From the NCBI RefSeq assembly GCF_001746295.1, contig NZ_MJAH01000021.1, positions 62,001 through 126,000 on the forward strand: DNA of 64,000 nucleotides. Direction: 5' to 3'. The notes beneath the pieces are model-generated. The model saw only the letters and a list, made by a program, of their open reading frames with translations. It was not told the DNA's origin and made no database searches. Positions within the stretch are counted from its first letter, which is position 1, and each line of letters starts with the position of its first letter. This document shows positions 27,689 to 38,100 of this stretch, in pieces. Both the position numbers and the translations under genes were made by a program. This stretch comes from Streptomyces sp. LUP47B (GTDB taxonomy: Bacteria; Actinomycetota; Actinomycetes; Streptomycetales; Streptomycetaceae).

Positions 27689-28081
27689 ATGTCGCTCGAC
27701 GTCTCACCGGCCCTACTCGAGAAGGCCGAGCGAGGCGAGGTCGACGAAGCGGAATTCGTCGACTGCGTCCGGACCTCCCTGCCCTACGCATGGGAGATGA
27801 TCAGCTCCCTGGTGGCCCAGCTGAAGGTGGACGGCGGCAACTTCGCCGACAACCAGACGCCCCCGCCGGACGAGCAGGCACGCGGTCAGCTGCTGCGTGC
27901 GCTTGCGAGTGACGCGATACGCGGCGCGCTGCAGCGGCACTTCGGTGTGCGGCTGGCCTTCCAGAACTGCCACCGGGTGGCGGTGTTCCCGTTGGACTCC
28001 TCGGTCGACGAGACGCTGGTCCGCTTCACCTCGGTGCGCAGTCAGCTGCTGAACCAGTCTCCGGAGTTCCGGGACTGCTGA
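27689..28081 (+). CDS. SCO5389 family protein
   Basis: 130-residue soluble protein conserved in Streptomyces, function unknown. It is mostly helical, acidic in the first half, with the invariant-looking stretch SLPYAWEMISSLVAQL (about 31-46) and a C-terminal TSVRSQLLNQSPEFRDC. No metal or catalytic motif is evident. ATG with GAGAGGAG about 7 nt upstream. Confidence 0.85.
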   Translation: MSLDVSPALLEKAERGEVDEAEFVDCVRTSLPYAWEMISSLVAQLKVDGGNFADNQTPPPDEQARGQLLRALASDAIRGALQRHFGVRLAFQNCHRVAVFPLDSSVDETLVRFTSVRSQLLNQSPEFRDC

Positions 28082-28166
28082 GGCGGTGCCGCTTGCTTGC
28101 CGCTCCGTACGCGGGAGGTGCATCAGTACCGGGGCGGCAAGCTCCCGCCGGGCAGGGTTGTTCCTT

Positions 28167-29195
28167 TCAGGTCAGATGCGGCAGCACTTCCGCACCCAGC
28201 CGCCGTACGTTCTCCTCGGTGGCCGCCAGATCGCCCGAGCCCTCGACGAGCAGGGCGAAGCGGGAGACACCCGTCCGTTCGCTGGTCGCCGCGAGGCGGT
28301 CGGCGGCGAGCCGCGGGGTCCCCACCGGGTGCAGCCCGCAGAGCAGTTCGGTGTAGGCCACCGGATCGCGCATCTGCCGGGCACGGCCGTCGACCGTGAC
28401 ATGGGCGCCGAGTCCCTGCCTGAGCCAGCCCGGCATCGCCTTCACCAGGGCCTCCACCGCGTCCGTGCGCCGGTCCGCGAGCTGGCAGACGCCGGCCGAG
28501 ACATGGGGCGCGTCCAGGACCTTCTCCGGCGCGTGTCCGGCGGTGCGCGCGTGCCTGCGCCACAGGGCGACCATCTCCGCCTTCTCCTCGTCCCCGACAT
28601 GCATTCCGAGCAGCATCGGCAGCCCGCGCTCGGCGGCCAGCCGGACGCTCGCCGGGGAGGTGCAGGCGACGATCACCTCGGGACCCTCCGCTTCCGTGAG
28701 CGACTCCGACGGCCTTGGTACGACGGGAACTTCACGGAAGCGGAAGCGCTCGCCGTCGGCTCCGACGGAGGGTTCGCGCAGCCAGCGCACCAGCAGATCG
28801 AGTGATTCCGGGAACCCCTGCTCGTACGCCTGGAGACCCGACCCGAAGACCTCCAGATCGACCCACGGACCGCCGCGGCCCACGCCCAGCGAGAAGCGCC
28901 CGCCGCTCGTCATGTGCAGCAGCGCGGCCTGTTCGCCGAGGGCGACGGGGTGGGCCGTGGGCAGCACGCTCACGGCGGTGCCGACGCGGATACGGCGGGT
29001 GCGGCCCAGCAGCAAGGCCGCCAGGGTGATCGCGGACGGGCAGGTGCCGTACGGCACGAAGTGGTGTTCTGCCAGCCAGACCGCGTCGAGCCCGGCCTCC
29101 TCCGCGACCTCGGCCGAGCGGACCGCGCGGTGCAGCGCCTCCCCCTGGCCCTGCCCCGGGAACTGGGCCGCCAACACGAAACTTCCAACGTGCAT
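28167..29195 (-). CDS. LLM class flavin-dependent oxidoreductase (luciferase-like)
   Basis: 342-residue luciferase-like monooxygenase using reduced flavin (FMNH2 or F420). The TIM-barrel landmarks are AEEAGLDAVWLAEHHF, the GTAVSVLP strand and FSLGVGRGGP. Substrate unknown. The ATG at 29195 follows GGAAG; it gives the canonical start MHVGSFVLAAQF, whereas longer in-frame reading upstream has no family sequence. Monocistronic by position. Confidence 0.88.
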   Translation of the reverse strand: MHVGSFVLAAQFPGQGQGEALHRAVRSAEVAEEAGLDAVWLAEHHFVPYGTCPSAITLAALLLGRTRRIRVGTAVSVLPTAHPVALGEQAALLHMTSGGRFSLGVGRGGPWVDLEVFGSGLQAYEQGFPESLDLLVRWLREPSVGADGERFRFREVPVVPRPSESLTEAEGPEVIVACTSPASVRLAAERGLPMLLGMHVGDEEKAEMVALWRRHARTAGHAPEKVLDAPHVSAGVCQLADRRTDAVEALVKAMPGWLRQGLGAHVTVDGRARQMRDPVAYTELLCGLHPVGTPRLAADRLAATSERTGVSRFALLVEGSGDLAATEENVRRLGAEVLPHLT

Positions 29196-29418
29196 GTGCT
29201 CTTCCTGCTTCCTTGGCTCCGACACGGAGCTCCCCCACCCGGCATAACCTCCTGACACGTGCCGAGGACACGGCCTGGCGGAGAGATTTGCCGATTGTCT
29301 GCAGAATGAGTCGCCCCGGAGGGGCACTTGTGGGGGTTGGTGCCCTACGCGTACCCCGCCTCCTGCCGCGTAGGCTGGACACGGTCCCTGCTCCCTGTAT
29401 AGCCCCGTGAGGTGTCCT

Positions 29419-29760
29419 GTGTCCCCGCGTCGCAACCGACCCAAGGGTTCCGGTTCGTCGGACTCGGCCGGCCGGAGTGCCGAGGACGACCGTTCCGGCC
29501 GTTACGGCGGCTTCCAGTCCTCGACGCACTGGCAGGGCGAGGACTGGAACGTCCGGCATGTGGCTGGGGCGAGCGCGCAGGGCAAGACGTACCGGTGTCC
29601 GGGCTGCGACCAGATGATCCCGGACGGTGTCCCGCACGTCGTGGCCTGGCCGGACCACTCGGGTGTCGACGAGCGCAGACACTGGCACAAGGCGTGCTGG
29701 AACGCACGGGACCGCCGCACCACGCGGGTGCAGCGGTCCCGTAACGCGCCTAGGTTCTAG
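29419..29760 (+). CDS. Small zinc-ribbon-like protein
   Basis: 113-residue basic protein. The N-terminal ~50 residues are polar and disordered; the core carries C60-x2-C63 (YRCPGCDQ) and H90-x2-C93 (HWHKACW), a plausible single-zinc site. Conserved in actinomycetes without known function; nucleic-acid binding is possible but unproven. The GTG start has GTGAGGTG just upstream. Confidence 0.8.
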   Translation: MSPRRNRPKGSGSSDSAGRSAEDDRSGRYGGFQSSTHWQGEDWNVRHVAGASAQGKTYRCPGCDQMIPDGVPHVVAWPDHSGVDERRHWHKACWNARDRRTTRVQRSRNAPRF

Positions 29761-29767
29761 GGCTGTT

Positions 29768-30646
29768 CTACACGTCCCGCTTCTCCAGCAGGGCGTAGGC
29801 GCCGGCGAACGCGACGGCCGTCAGACCGACGATGATCCACAGCGGGTCCCAGCCCGAGGGGCCGGTCTCGGTGAGGGAGTTGGAGTAGAACACGCTGAGC
29901 TGGTTCGGGATGGAGTACTCGAACAGCCCCTGGCGCAGGCCCTCCAGCGACTGCGAGAACATGAACAGCGCGATGACCAGCGGGGCCAGCACGACACCGA
30001 TCATGATGGTGATCGCGCCCGCCGAGTGCCGGATGATCGAGCCGATGATCAGCGAGAACAGGCCGAGCAGGGCGATGTAGAGCGAGATCCCGATGGTGCC
30101 CTTCAGCCACTCCTGGCCGGTCGGAGTCCGGGCGCCGTCCAGCAGCGCCACGTCCGCCAGGGCGACGACGAGGACCGAGACCAGGGTGGTCACGAAGGCG
30201 ACGGCGAAGAACACGACCGCCTTCGCCGTGAGGATACGGCCGCGGGAGGGACAGGCGACCATCGTCGTACGGATCATTCCGGTGCCGTACTCCGAGGCCG
30301 TGGTCAGCACCCCGAGCGTGATGACGCACATGCTGCCGAGCAGCACCCCGAAGAAGCCGAACGACAGCGGGTTCTCGTCCCGGATGCTCTCCGTCGAGGC
30401 GTTGGCGGCGACCAGCGCGGCGACCCCCAGCCCGATCCCGATCACGAGCAGCACGAACACGCCCAGCGTCCAGATCGTCGACCGCACCGACCGGATCTTC
30501 GTCCACTCCGACGCGATGGCGTTCCCGAGATGGGTGCGCACGACGGGGATCGGCGAGGTGTAGCCGGGGTACGACGGCCCGTTCGCCGGCTGCCGGTTCG
30601 GCACGGCGGCCTGGGCCTGCGGCATCGAGGGCTGCGGGGTGCTCAT
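29768..30646 (-). CDS. ABC-2 type permease (tandem exporter 1)
   Basis: 292 residues: a Pro/Gln-rich cytoplasmic N terminus, then six transmembrane segments beginning SEWTKIRSVRSTIWTLG, a stretch nearly identical in the paralogous permease at 32.1 kb. The start overlaps the stop of the ATPase gene (ATGA), indicating a coupled pair. Substrate unknown. Confidence 0.9.
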   Translation of the reverse strand: MSTPQPSMPQAQAAVPNRQPANGPSYPGYTSPIPVVRTHLGNAIASEWTKIRSVRSTIWTLGVFVLLVIGIGLGVAALVAANASTESIRDENPLSFGFFGVLLGSMCVITLGVLTTASEYGTGMIRTTMVACPSRGRILTAKAVVFFAVAFVTTLVSVLVVALADVALLDGARTPTGQEWLKGTIGISLYIALLGLFSLIIGSIIRHSAGAITIMIGVVLAPLVIALFMFSQSLEGLRQGLFEYSIPNQLSVFYSNSLTETGPSGWDPLWIIVGLTAVAFAGAYALLEKRDV

Positions 30647-31950
30647 CGGACGTCCTCGGGCTTGGTCGGGGTGGCGGGAGCGGATGCCTGCGGCGCCGGC
30701 GCGGCGCTCTGTGCGGAGGCCTGCGACTGCGGCGCCGGTGCGGCCGGGAAGGCTCCGGGCGGAGCGGCGGAAAGCGGAGCCGCGGGAGGCTGGAAGGGCG
30801 GCTGAGCCTGGCCCTGGGGGGCCGCGGGGCCCGCCTGGGCGTACGGATTGGGTGTGCCGGTGCCGGGACCGCCGTACGGGCCCGTCGGCGCCTGGCCCTG
30901 CGGGCCCGTGAACGGCTGACCGCCCTGCTGGGGCGGCGGCGGGGCGTACCAGCCCGGCTGGCCCTGGCCCGGGACCGGCATGGGCGGCTGCGTCCCCGGC
31001 GGGAGGGGCTGCATCAGGCCCGCCTTCTGGTCGATGGTCGAGCGGTAGTCCACCGCGCCCTGCGTCATCCGCATGTAGGCCTCCTCCAGCGAGGCCTGGT
31101 GCGGCGACAGCTCCCACAGGCGTACGTCCGTGTCGTGCGCGATGTCGCTGATGCGGGGGAGGGCCAGCCCCGTGACCCGCAGCGCCCCGTCCTGCTCCGG
31201 CAGGACGTGCCCGCCCGCCTCGGTGATCGCGGAGGACAGCTTCTCGCGCAGCTGCGGCTCGGTGTCCGGCGTCCGCACCCGCGCGAAGCCCGCGGAGTTC
31301 GCGGCGATGAAGTCCTGGATGCTCATGTCGGCGAGCAGCTGTCCGCGTCCGATGACGATGAGATGGTCGGCGGTCAGCGCCATCTCGCTCATGAGGTGGG
31401 AGGAGACGAAGACCGTGCGGCCCTCCGCCGCGAGCGCCTTCATCAGGTTGCGCACCCACAGGATGCCCTCGGGGTCGAGCCCGTTGACCGGCTCGTCGAA
31501 GAGCAGCACCTGCGGGTCGCCGAGCAGCGCGGCCGCGATCCCCAGCCGCTGCCCCATGCCGAGGGAGAAGCCCTTGGAACGCTTCCTGGCCACGTCCTGG
31601 AGGCCGACCACGCCCAGCACCTCGTCCACCCTGCGGGCCGGGATCCCGGACAGCTGGGCCAGGCACAGCAGGTGGTTACGGGCCGCCCGCCCGCCGTGCA
31701 CGGCCTTGGCGTCGAGGAGCGCACCGACCTGCCGGGCCGCGTTGGGCAGCCTGCGATAGGGGTAGCCGCCGATCGTCACCTGCCCCGAGGTGGGGTTGTC
31801 AAGGCCGAGGATCATCCGCATGGTCGTCGACTTGCCCGAGCCGTTGGGGCCCAGGAAGCCGGTGACGGCACCGGGACGCACCTGGAAGGAAAGGTTGTAC
31901 ACAGCGGTCTTGTCGCCGTAGCGCTTGGTCAGGCCGACTGCCTCGATCAT
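30643..31950 (-). CDS. ABC transporter ATPase with Pro/Gln/Gly-rich C-terminal tail (tandem exporter 1)
   Basis: 435 residues. The first ~305 are a BcrA-type ATPase with Walker A GPNGSGKST, signature FSLGMGQRLGIA, Walker B VLLFDEPVNGLDPEG and H-loop SSHLMSE. The remaining ~130 residues are a low-complexity Pro/Gln/Ala/Gly region absent from the neighbouring paralogue. ATG at 31950 (MIEAVGLTKRYG) is aligned with the paralogue; an in-frame start six codons upstream is possible. Confidence 0.9.
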   Translation of the reverse strand: MIEAVGLTKRYGDKTAVYNLSFQVRPGAVTGFLGPNGSGKSTTMRMILGLDNPTSGQVTIGGYPYRRLPNAARQVGALLDAKAVHGGRAARNHLLCLAQLSGIPARRVDEVLGVVGLQDVARKRSKGFSLGMGQRLGIAAALLGDPQVLLFDEPVNGLDPEGILWVRNLMKALAAEGRTVFVSSHLMSEMALTADHLIVIGRGQLLADMSIQDFIAANSAGFARVRTPDTEPQLREKLSSAITEAGGHVLPEQDGALRVTGLALPRISDIAHDTDVRLWELSPHQASLEEAYMRMTQGAVDYRSTIDQKAGLMQPLPPGTQPPMPVPGQGQPGWYAPPPPQQGGQPFTGPQGQAPTGPYGGPGTGTPNPYAQAGPAAPQGQAQPPFQPPAAPLSAAPPGAFPAAPAPQSQASAQSAAPAPQASAPATPTKPEDVR

Positions 31951-32062
31951 GCTCCGCACCCATCGCAAGGTTCAGGACAGCGGGGCACACGCCCCCCGTA
32001 AGGGTTAGGAGCTTATCGGGGCGCTGACGGTTCCGCTCAAATGAAAGCAAAGGCTCGGCGCG

Positions 32063-32833
32063 TCACGCGTCCCGCTTCTTCAACAGGACGTAACCGCCGA
32101 TCAGTGCGGCGGCCACCCACAGCGCCATGATCCCGAGCCCGCCCCAGGGGCCGTAGGGAGTGTCGTCGTCGATCGGGGTGACCACCTGCATGATCCTGCT
32201 GCCGGCCTGGTCCGGCAGGAACCGGCCGATCTTCTTGGTGGCGGAGACGTTGCCGAGGATGTTGGAGATGAGGAAGAAGAACGGCATCAGGATGCCCAGC
32301 GACAGCATCGGCGAGCGCAGCATCGCGGCGACGCCCATCGAGAACATCGCGATGAGGGTCATGTAGACGCCGCCGCCGATCACGGCCCGCAGTACGCCCG
32401 GGTCACCGATCTCCGCCCGGTGCGAGCCGAGCACCGCCTGCCCGAGGAAGAACGTGACGAAGCTGGTGACGAGACCGACGGCCAGCGAGAGCCCGGTGGC
32501 GACCGCGATCTTGCTGACCAGGAAGCTGCCGCGCTGCGGCACGGCGGCCAGCGAGGTCCGGATCATGCCGGTGCTGTACTCGTTCGAGACGACGAGCACC
32601 CCGAACACGATCATCGCGAGCTGCCCGAGGCTCATCCCGGCGAAGCTGATGAAGGTCGGGTCGAAGGAGAGCTTGTCCTCGCGGCTCATGTTGTCGAACT
32701 CGTTCTTCGACAGGGCCGAGATCAGGATGCCGAGCCCGATGGTGACGACCACGGCGAGGGAGAGCGTCCACACCGTGGAGGCCACCGACCGGATCTTGGT
32801 CCACTCCGAGCGGATGACCTGGGTCGCCGCCAT
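32063..32833 (-). CDS. ABC-2 type permease (tandem exporter 2)
   Basis: 256 residues, six transmembrane segments. The N-terminal RSEWTKIRSVASTVWTLS matches the paralogue permease of exporter 1 but lacks its Pro/Gln-rich extension. The gene begins 2 bp after the stop of its ATPase. It ends in the same LLKKRD-type tail as its paralogue. Confidence 0.9.
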   Translation of the reverse strand: MAATQVIRSEWTKIRSVASTVWTLSLAVVVTIGLGILISALSKNEFDNMSREDKLSFDPTFISFAGMSLGQLAMIVFGVLVVSNEYSTGMIRTSLAAVPQRGSFLVSKIAVATGLSLAVGLVTSFVTFFLGQAVLGSHRAEIGDPGVLRAVIGGGVYMTLIAMFSMGVAAMLRSPMLSLGILMPFFFLISNILGNVSATKKIGRFLPDQAGSRIMQVVTPIDDDTPYGPWGGLGIMALWVAAALIGGYVLLKKRDA

Positions 32834-32835
32834 GG

Positions 32836-33804
32836 TCACTTCCCCTTCCAGGCGTCGCCCCACCGCTGCTGGGGCGGCAGCGGTGCGTCGACGGGTGTGT
32901 CGCTGTGGGCGTGGTACTCGACCGACTCCGCGGTCAGCTGCATGAACGCCTCCTCCAGGGAGGCCTGTTGGGGACTCAGCTCGTGCAGCACGATCTGGTG
33001 CTGCGCGGCCAGCTCGCCGATGTACTCGGACTTGCTTCCGTCGACCTCCAGCGTGCCGTTCCCCGTCTCCACGACGGTGACCCCGGCCGCGTGCAGCACG
33101 TCGAGCAGCCGCTCGCGCTGCGGGGTGCGGATCCGGACGTAGGACCGCGAGTTCTGCGCGATGAAGTCGGCCATGGAGGTGTCGGCGAGCAGCCGGCCCT
33201 GGCCGATGACGACGAGGTGGTCGGCGGTCAGCGCCATCTCACTCATGAGATGGGAGGAGACGAAGACCGTACGGCCCTGCGCGGCAAGGGACTTCATCAG
33301 GTTGCGGATCCAGTGGATGCCCTCGGGGTCGAGCCCGTTGACCGGCTCGTCGAACATCAGGATCTGCGGGTCACCGAGCAACGCGCCCGCGATGCCGAGC
33401 CGCTGGCCCATGCCGAGCGAGAAACCCTTGGCCTTCTTCCTCGCGACGGCGGTGAGACCGACCGTGTCGAGGACCTCGTGCACCCGCTGCTTCGGGATGC
33501 CGTTGCTCTGCGCGAGACACAGCAGGTGATTGAAGGCGCTGCGCCCGCCGTGCATGGCCTTTGCGTCCAGCAGGGCGCCGATGTACGTGAGCGGGTCCTT
33601 GAGCTGGTCGTAGTGCTTGCCGTCGATGCGGACGTCCCCGGCGGTGGGCCGGTCCAGGCCCAGCATCATCCGCATGGTGGTCGACTTGCCGGCGCCGTTG
33701 GGACCGAGGAAGCCCGTGACGATGCCGGGTCTGACGGTGAAGGTCAGATTGTTGACCGCCACCTTCTCGCCGTACCGCTTCGTCAACCCCGCTAGCTCGA
33801 TCAT
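32836..33804 (-). CDS. ABC transporter ATPase (tandem exporter 2)
   Basis: 322 residues, BcrA-type. Walker A GPNGAGKST, signature FSLGMGQRLGIAGAL, Walker B ILMFDEPVNGLDPEG and SSHLMSEMALTADHLVVIGQGRLLAD, almost identical to exporter 1 through the nucleotide-binding domain. A TAGCGT box ends 7 nt before the ATG without a ribosome site, suggesting leaderless translation. Confidence 0.9.
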   Translation of the reverse strand: MIELAGLTKRYGEKVAVNNLTFTVRPGIVTGFLGPNGAGKSTTMRMMLGLDRPTAGDVRIDGKHYDQLKDPLTYIGALLDAKAMHGGRSAFNHLLCLAQSNGIPKQRVHEVLDTVGLTAVARKKAKGFSLGMGQRLGIAGALLGDPQILMFDEPVNGLDPEGIHWIRNLMKSLAAQGRTVFVSSHLMSEMALTADHLVVIGQGRLLADTSMADFIAQNSRSYVRIRTPQRERLLDVLHAAGVTVVETGNGTLEVDGSKSEYIGELAAQHQIVLHELSPQQASLEEAFMQLTAESVEYHAHSDTPVDAPLPPQQRWGDAWKGK

Positions 33805-33996
33805 GCGGACCACGCTAGGTGCGGGGGTCGGCAGATGCCAATCGTATGGGCAAACGGAGACCGACGAGAGAGGCAAATAATGTCGAAGCCGTACCGCCAC
33901 GGCGGGCGGCCGAGCGCGGTCGGCCCCCCGGCGGCCGGCCTGATCGTCGACGACGTCTTCCTTCCCCTCGTGCACTGCGAGCCCTCGGACACGCCG

Positions 33997-34033
33997 AAGG
34001 CCCGCACCTGTCGGGGGAGAAGGTGCGGGCCTT
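33997..34033 (-). terminator. Terminator after filP
   Basis: 13-bp perfect stem (AAGGCCCGCACCT with AGGTGCGGGCCTT) and 11-nt loop, 20 bp beyond the filP stop on the minus strand. Confidence 0.85.
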
Positions 34034-34052
34034 GATGTGCCGTCAGGCGGTG

Positions 34053-34988
34053 TTACCGGGACTGCTGGGCCGGAACCCCACGGGAGATCGGCTCGTCGTC
34101 GGCCGGGGTGCCGGCGGCGGCCACCGCGGCGCCCGTGAGCGTGGCGAGCATCTCGCGGACGTTCGTCAGCTGGGCGTTGATCGAGTCGCGACGGTTCGTC
34201 AGGGCCGCGAGCTCCCGCTCGGATTCCGAACGGATGCGGTCGGCCTTGGCGTTGGCGTCGGCCACGATGTCCTCGGCCTGGCGCTGCGCGGTCTCCACCG
34301 TCTGGCGGGCGCGGCGCTCGGCGTCGGTACGCAGCTTCTCGGCCTCCAGGCGCAGCTGCTCCGCGCGGTGCTCGATCTCCGCGAGACGCTTCTCCGCCTT
34401 CTGCTGACGCGAGGCCAGGTCGCGCTCGGACTGCTCGCGGCGCTTGGCGAGGTTGGTCTCGAAGTCGGCGGCGGCCTGCGCGGCCTTGGCGCGGGTCTCC
34501 TCGAAGAGGGCGTCCGCCTCCTCACGCTTCTGCTGCGCGTCCTTCTGCGCCTCCTGACGGAGCTGAGAGGAGTCGCTCTTGGCCTTCTCGACAATCCGGA
34601 CGCCCTCGTCCTCGGCCTTGGCCTTGCGCTCCGCAGCGAACGATTCTGCGTCGTTGCGGACCTGCTGGGCCGCCGACTCGGCGAGTTCGCGGTGCTGCTC
34701 GGCCGCGCGACGGGCCTCCTCGCGCAGGTCCTTGGCCTCCTCCTCGGCGAGGCGGAGGATCTTCTCGACACGCGCGCCGAGGCCGGCGTACGACGGCTCT
34801 GCGTCGGAGACCTGGGCCTGGGCGTTCTGCGTCTCGAGGTGGAGCTCCTCGATGCGCTTCTCCAGTGCGGTGATGCGGGAGAGAGCGCTGTCACGGTCGG
34901 AGACGAGCTTGGAGATCCGTTCGTCCACCTGAGCGCGGTCGTACCCACGCCGCACAAGCTCGAAGCCGTAGGGGGAAGTGTCGCTCAT
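34053..34988 (-). CDS. filP: Intermediate-filament-like cytoskeletal protein FilP
   Basis: 311-residue coiled-coil protein that assembles filaments at hyphal tips and interacts with DivIVA and Scy in polar growth. The N-terminal ~45 residues form a DivIVA-like segment (GFELVRRGYDRAQVDERI); most of the rest is Ala/Glu/Arg/Gln-rich heptad sequence without proline, ending in a short non-helical tail. It lies just downstream of scy with 183 bp between, enough for its own promoter. Identity with SCO5396 is from recall of its sequence and neighbourhood. Confidence 0.93.
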   Translation of the reverse strand: MSDTSPYGFELVRRGYDRAQVDERISKLVSDRDSALSRITALEKRIEELHLETQNAQAQVSDAEPSYAGLGARVEKILRLAEEEAKDLREEARRAAEQHRELAESAAQQVRNDAESFAAERKAKAEDEGVRIVEKAKSDSSQLRQEAQKDAQQKREEADALFEETRAKAAQAAADFETNLAKRREQSERDLASRQQKAEKRLAEIEHRAEQLRLEAEKLRTDAERRARQTVETAQRQAEDIVADANAKADRIRSESERELAALTNRRDSINAQLTNVREMLATLTGAAVAAAGTPADDEPISRGVPAQQSR

Positions 34989-35171
34989 GGGGTTCCTGTC
35001 AAATGAGACCGGTGAGGTGATAGGGGGAATCCTAGGGGCCTAAGCGGTGTGTCATCGAGCGGATACGTGTTTGATCTGGAGAATGACACCCCTTTTGAGT
35101 GGCTAACCCCGGGACGGCTTGCCAAAAACTTGGTCAAAGGCCCCAGACGGGACCGGATTCCGACCAGTCGG

Positions 35172-38100
35172 TCAGCTGTCCGAGGGCTTACCCGAACGAG
35201 GGGCGCCGACCGCGGCTCCCGCCTTGACGCCGCCGTCCTTGCCCGCCGACGGGGCCTCGAAGGACTCCAACGCCTCCAGGACATCCTGAACACGGGAGAT
35301 CTCGGTGTTGATGTCCTCACGGCGGCGGACGAGAACCTCGAGCTCGCGCTTGCCCTCCTCGACCGTGCGCTTCGCCTCGCGGATCGCCTCGGCCTTGAGC
35401 TCCTCGGCCTCCCGGACCAGGGTGGCCTTCTTCTGCTCGGCCTCCTTGAGGAGCCCCTCGGCCTTCTTGACCGCGGCGATACGCACCTTGCCGGCCTCCG
35501 AATTGGCCTCCGAGACCAGCTCCTTGGCCTTCGCCTGGGCCTTGCCGAGCTGTTCCTCCGCGGCCTTGATGAGCGCGTCGCAGCGGTCGCCGGTCGACTT
35601 CATGGTCTCCGCGGCCTCACGGCGGGCCCGCTCGTGCAGCGCCTCGATCTCGCCCGTGATCCGGTCGCGCAGCTCCTCCGCGCGCTCCCTTATCGCGGTG
35701 GCGTCCCGGCGGGCACCGACGAGCAGTTCGTCCGCGTCCGTGCGGGCCTTCTCCACACGCGCGTTGCCCTCGACGGTCGCCTCGGACACCAGCCGGTCGG
35801 CCTCGTGGCGGGCCGCGCCCACCATGGTGTCGGCCTGCGCCTCCGCGTCCGCGGTCGTCTTGAGAGCCTGCTGCTGTGCCTCGGTGAGCAGCTTGTCCGC
35901 CTCGGCGGCCGTCTCCGTGATGAGCGTGTCGACCTGTTCGGCCGCCTCGGAACGCCGCTTGTTGGCGTCCTTGCGGGCCTCGTCGAGGGTGCGATCGGCC
36001 TCCGCGCGCGCGGAGTTGACCAGTTCCTCGGCCGCGGCCGCCGCGTCCGCCCTGACCCGCTCGGCCTCGGCACGGATCCGCTCCGCGTGCTGCTGGGCCT
36101 GCCCGACCGTCTGGGCGGCCTCGGCACGCAGCCGCTCCGCGTCCCCGGAGGCCTCCCCGATCAGCTGCTCGGCCTTGGCGACCGACTCGGCGCGCACCCG
36201 CTCGGCTTCGGCGACGGTCTCCGTCCGCAGCCGGTCGGTGTCGTTGATGGTCTCCTCGGTGAGCCGCTCCGCCTCGTTGCGCGCCTCGGTGATGAGGGTG
36301 TCGGCCTGCGTCGCCGCGTCCGAGCGGATGCGGTTGGCGTCCTCGCGGGCCTCCGCCCGGGTCCGGGAGGCGTCCTGCTCGGCCTGGGCGACGGCGTCCG
36401 AGGCCTCGGTGCGCGCCCGCTGGGCGTACTCGGACGACTCCGACCTGAGCCGCTCCGCCTCCGCGATCGCGTCCGAGACGGTGCGCTCGGCAAGGGACTT
36501 GGCGGCGTCCGTCTCCGCGGTGGCCTCGCGCCGGATCCGGGCCGCGTCCTCGCTGGCCCGCTCCCGCTCGGAGTAGGCGTCCGAGCGGACCCGGTCGGCC
36601 TCCTCCTGAGCCTCGCGCCGGGTACGGTCCGCCACGTGCTCGGCGGCGGAACGCAGCCCGGTGATCTCCTCCTGCGCCTGCTCGTGCAGCCCGGCGACGG
36701 AGTCCCGCACCTGCTGGGCGTGCTGCTCGGCGGCCGACACCATCTCGCCGGCCCGCCGGTCCGCCTCCTCGACCAGCCGTACGGCCTCGGCCTGGGCCTC
36801 CTCCACGCGGTTGCGCGCCGAGGCCAGCAGCTCCTCGCTCTGTTCGCGGGCCCGCTCACGCTCCTGGTCGGCCTCCTGGCGAGCCGAGCCGAGATACTCC
36901 TCGGCCTCCCGGCGGCGCCGGTCGGCCTCCTCCTGGGCGGCGGACAGCGTCTCGGACGCCTCGGTGGCGAGCCGCTCGGCGGCGGCGCGCGCCTCCGCAC
37001 GGACCCGGTCCGCGGTGTCCTGCGCCTCGGTCTTGAGCCGCTCCGCCTCCGCGGCGGCCTCGGAACGCAGCCGTACGGCGACGGCCTCACCCTCGGCACG
37101 GGAGGCCGACGCGTCGGACGCGGCCTCGGTGCGCAGCCTGTCGGCCTCCGCCTCGGCCTGCTGTTGCAGGGTGCGGATCCGCTCAGCGGCCTCGCCGCGC
37201 AGCCGGTCGCTCTCCTCGGCGGCCTCGCGGCGGATCCGCGCGGCCTCCTCACGGGCCTCGGTGAGGGCCCGCTCGGCGGCGGCGAGACGCTCCTCGGCCT
37301 CGGCGTGCAGCCGGGTCAGTTCCTCGGCGGCCTCGACACGGCGGGCCTCTATGGCCCGCTCGGTCTCCTCGTGCAGCTCGCCCGCGGCCCGCTCGGCGGC
37401 GGCTGTGATCTCCTCGGACAGTTCGACGGCCTCGGCGCGCTGCCGCTCGGCCTCGTTGCGGGTGCGCTCCAGGGTCTCCTCGGCCTGCCGGCGCAGCGCG
37501 GTGGCGCGCTCGATGGCCTCGGTGCGGACCTTCTCGCTGTCCGTGGTGGCGGTCTGGCGCAGCTCGTCGGCGTCCGCCTTCGCCTTGGAGAGCAGCTCCT
37601 CGGCGGTCTTCGCCGCCTCCTCGATCTGCTGGACGGCCTCCTTGCGGGCCTCCGCGCGGATCTTCTCGCCCTCGGCGACCGCGTCGGCGCGCAGCTGCTC
37701 GGCGTCGCCGCGCAGCCGGCGGGCCTCCTCCTGCAGCTCGACCGTCTTGGCGCGGTACTCCTTGGTGTCGTCCTTCGCCGTGCCCTTGAGCTGCTCGGCG
37801 ATGTCGTGCGCCTCGGCGCGCAGCCGGTCCGCCTCGGTCTCCGCCTCCCGGCGGATCCGCTCGGCCTCCTCGGTGGCGGCCCTGGTGGTCCGCTGCGCGT
37901 CCTCCTGTGCCTTGTTGAGGACGTCCTCGGCGGTCTTGGCCGCCTTGGACAGCTGGGTCGCGCTCTCCTCGGCGGTGAGCGTGCGGGCCTTCTCGGCGGC
38001 CTCGGTGACGATCTTCTCGGCCTCGGCGCGGGCGTCCGCGACGATCTGCTCGGCGGCCTCCTTGGTCGCCTCGGCCTCCTGGCTGGCCTCGGTGACCAGC

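Noticed and set aside
33880..34035. A 51-codon plus-strand frame (MSKPYRHGG..) beside the filP terminator
   Set aside because: It reads through the filP terminator hairpin, has only a weak ribosome site and no recognisable family; not supported as a gene.
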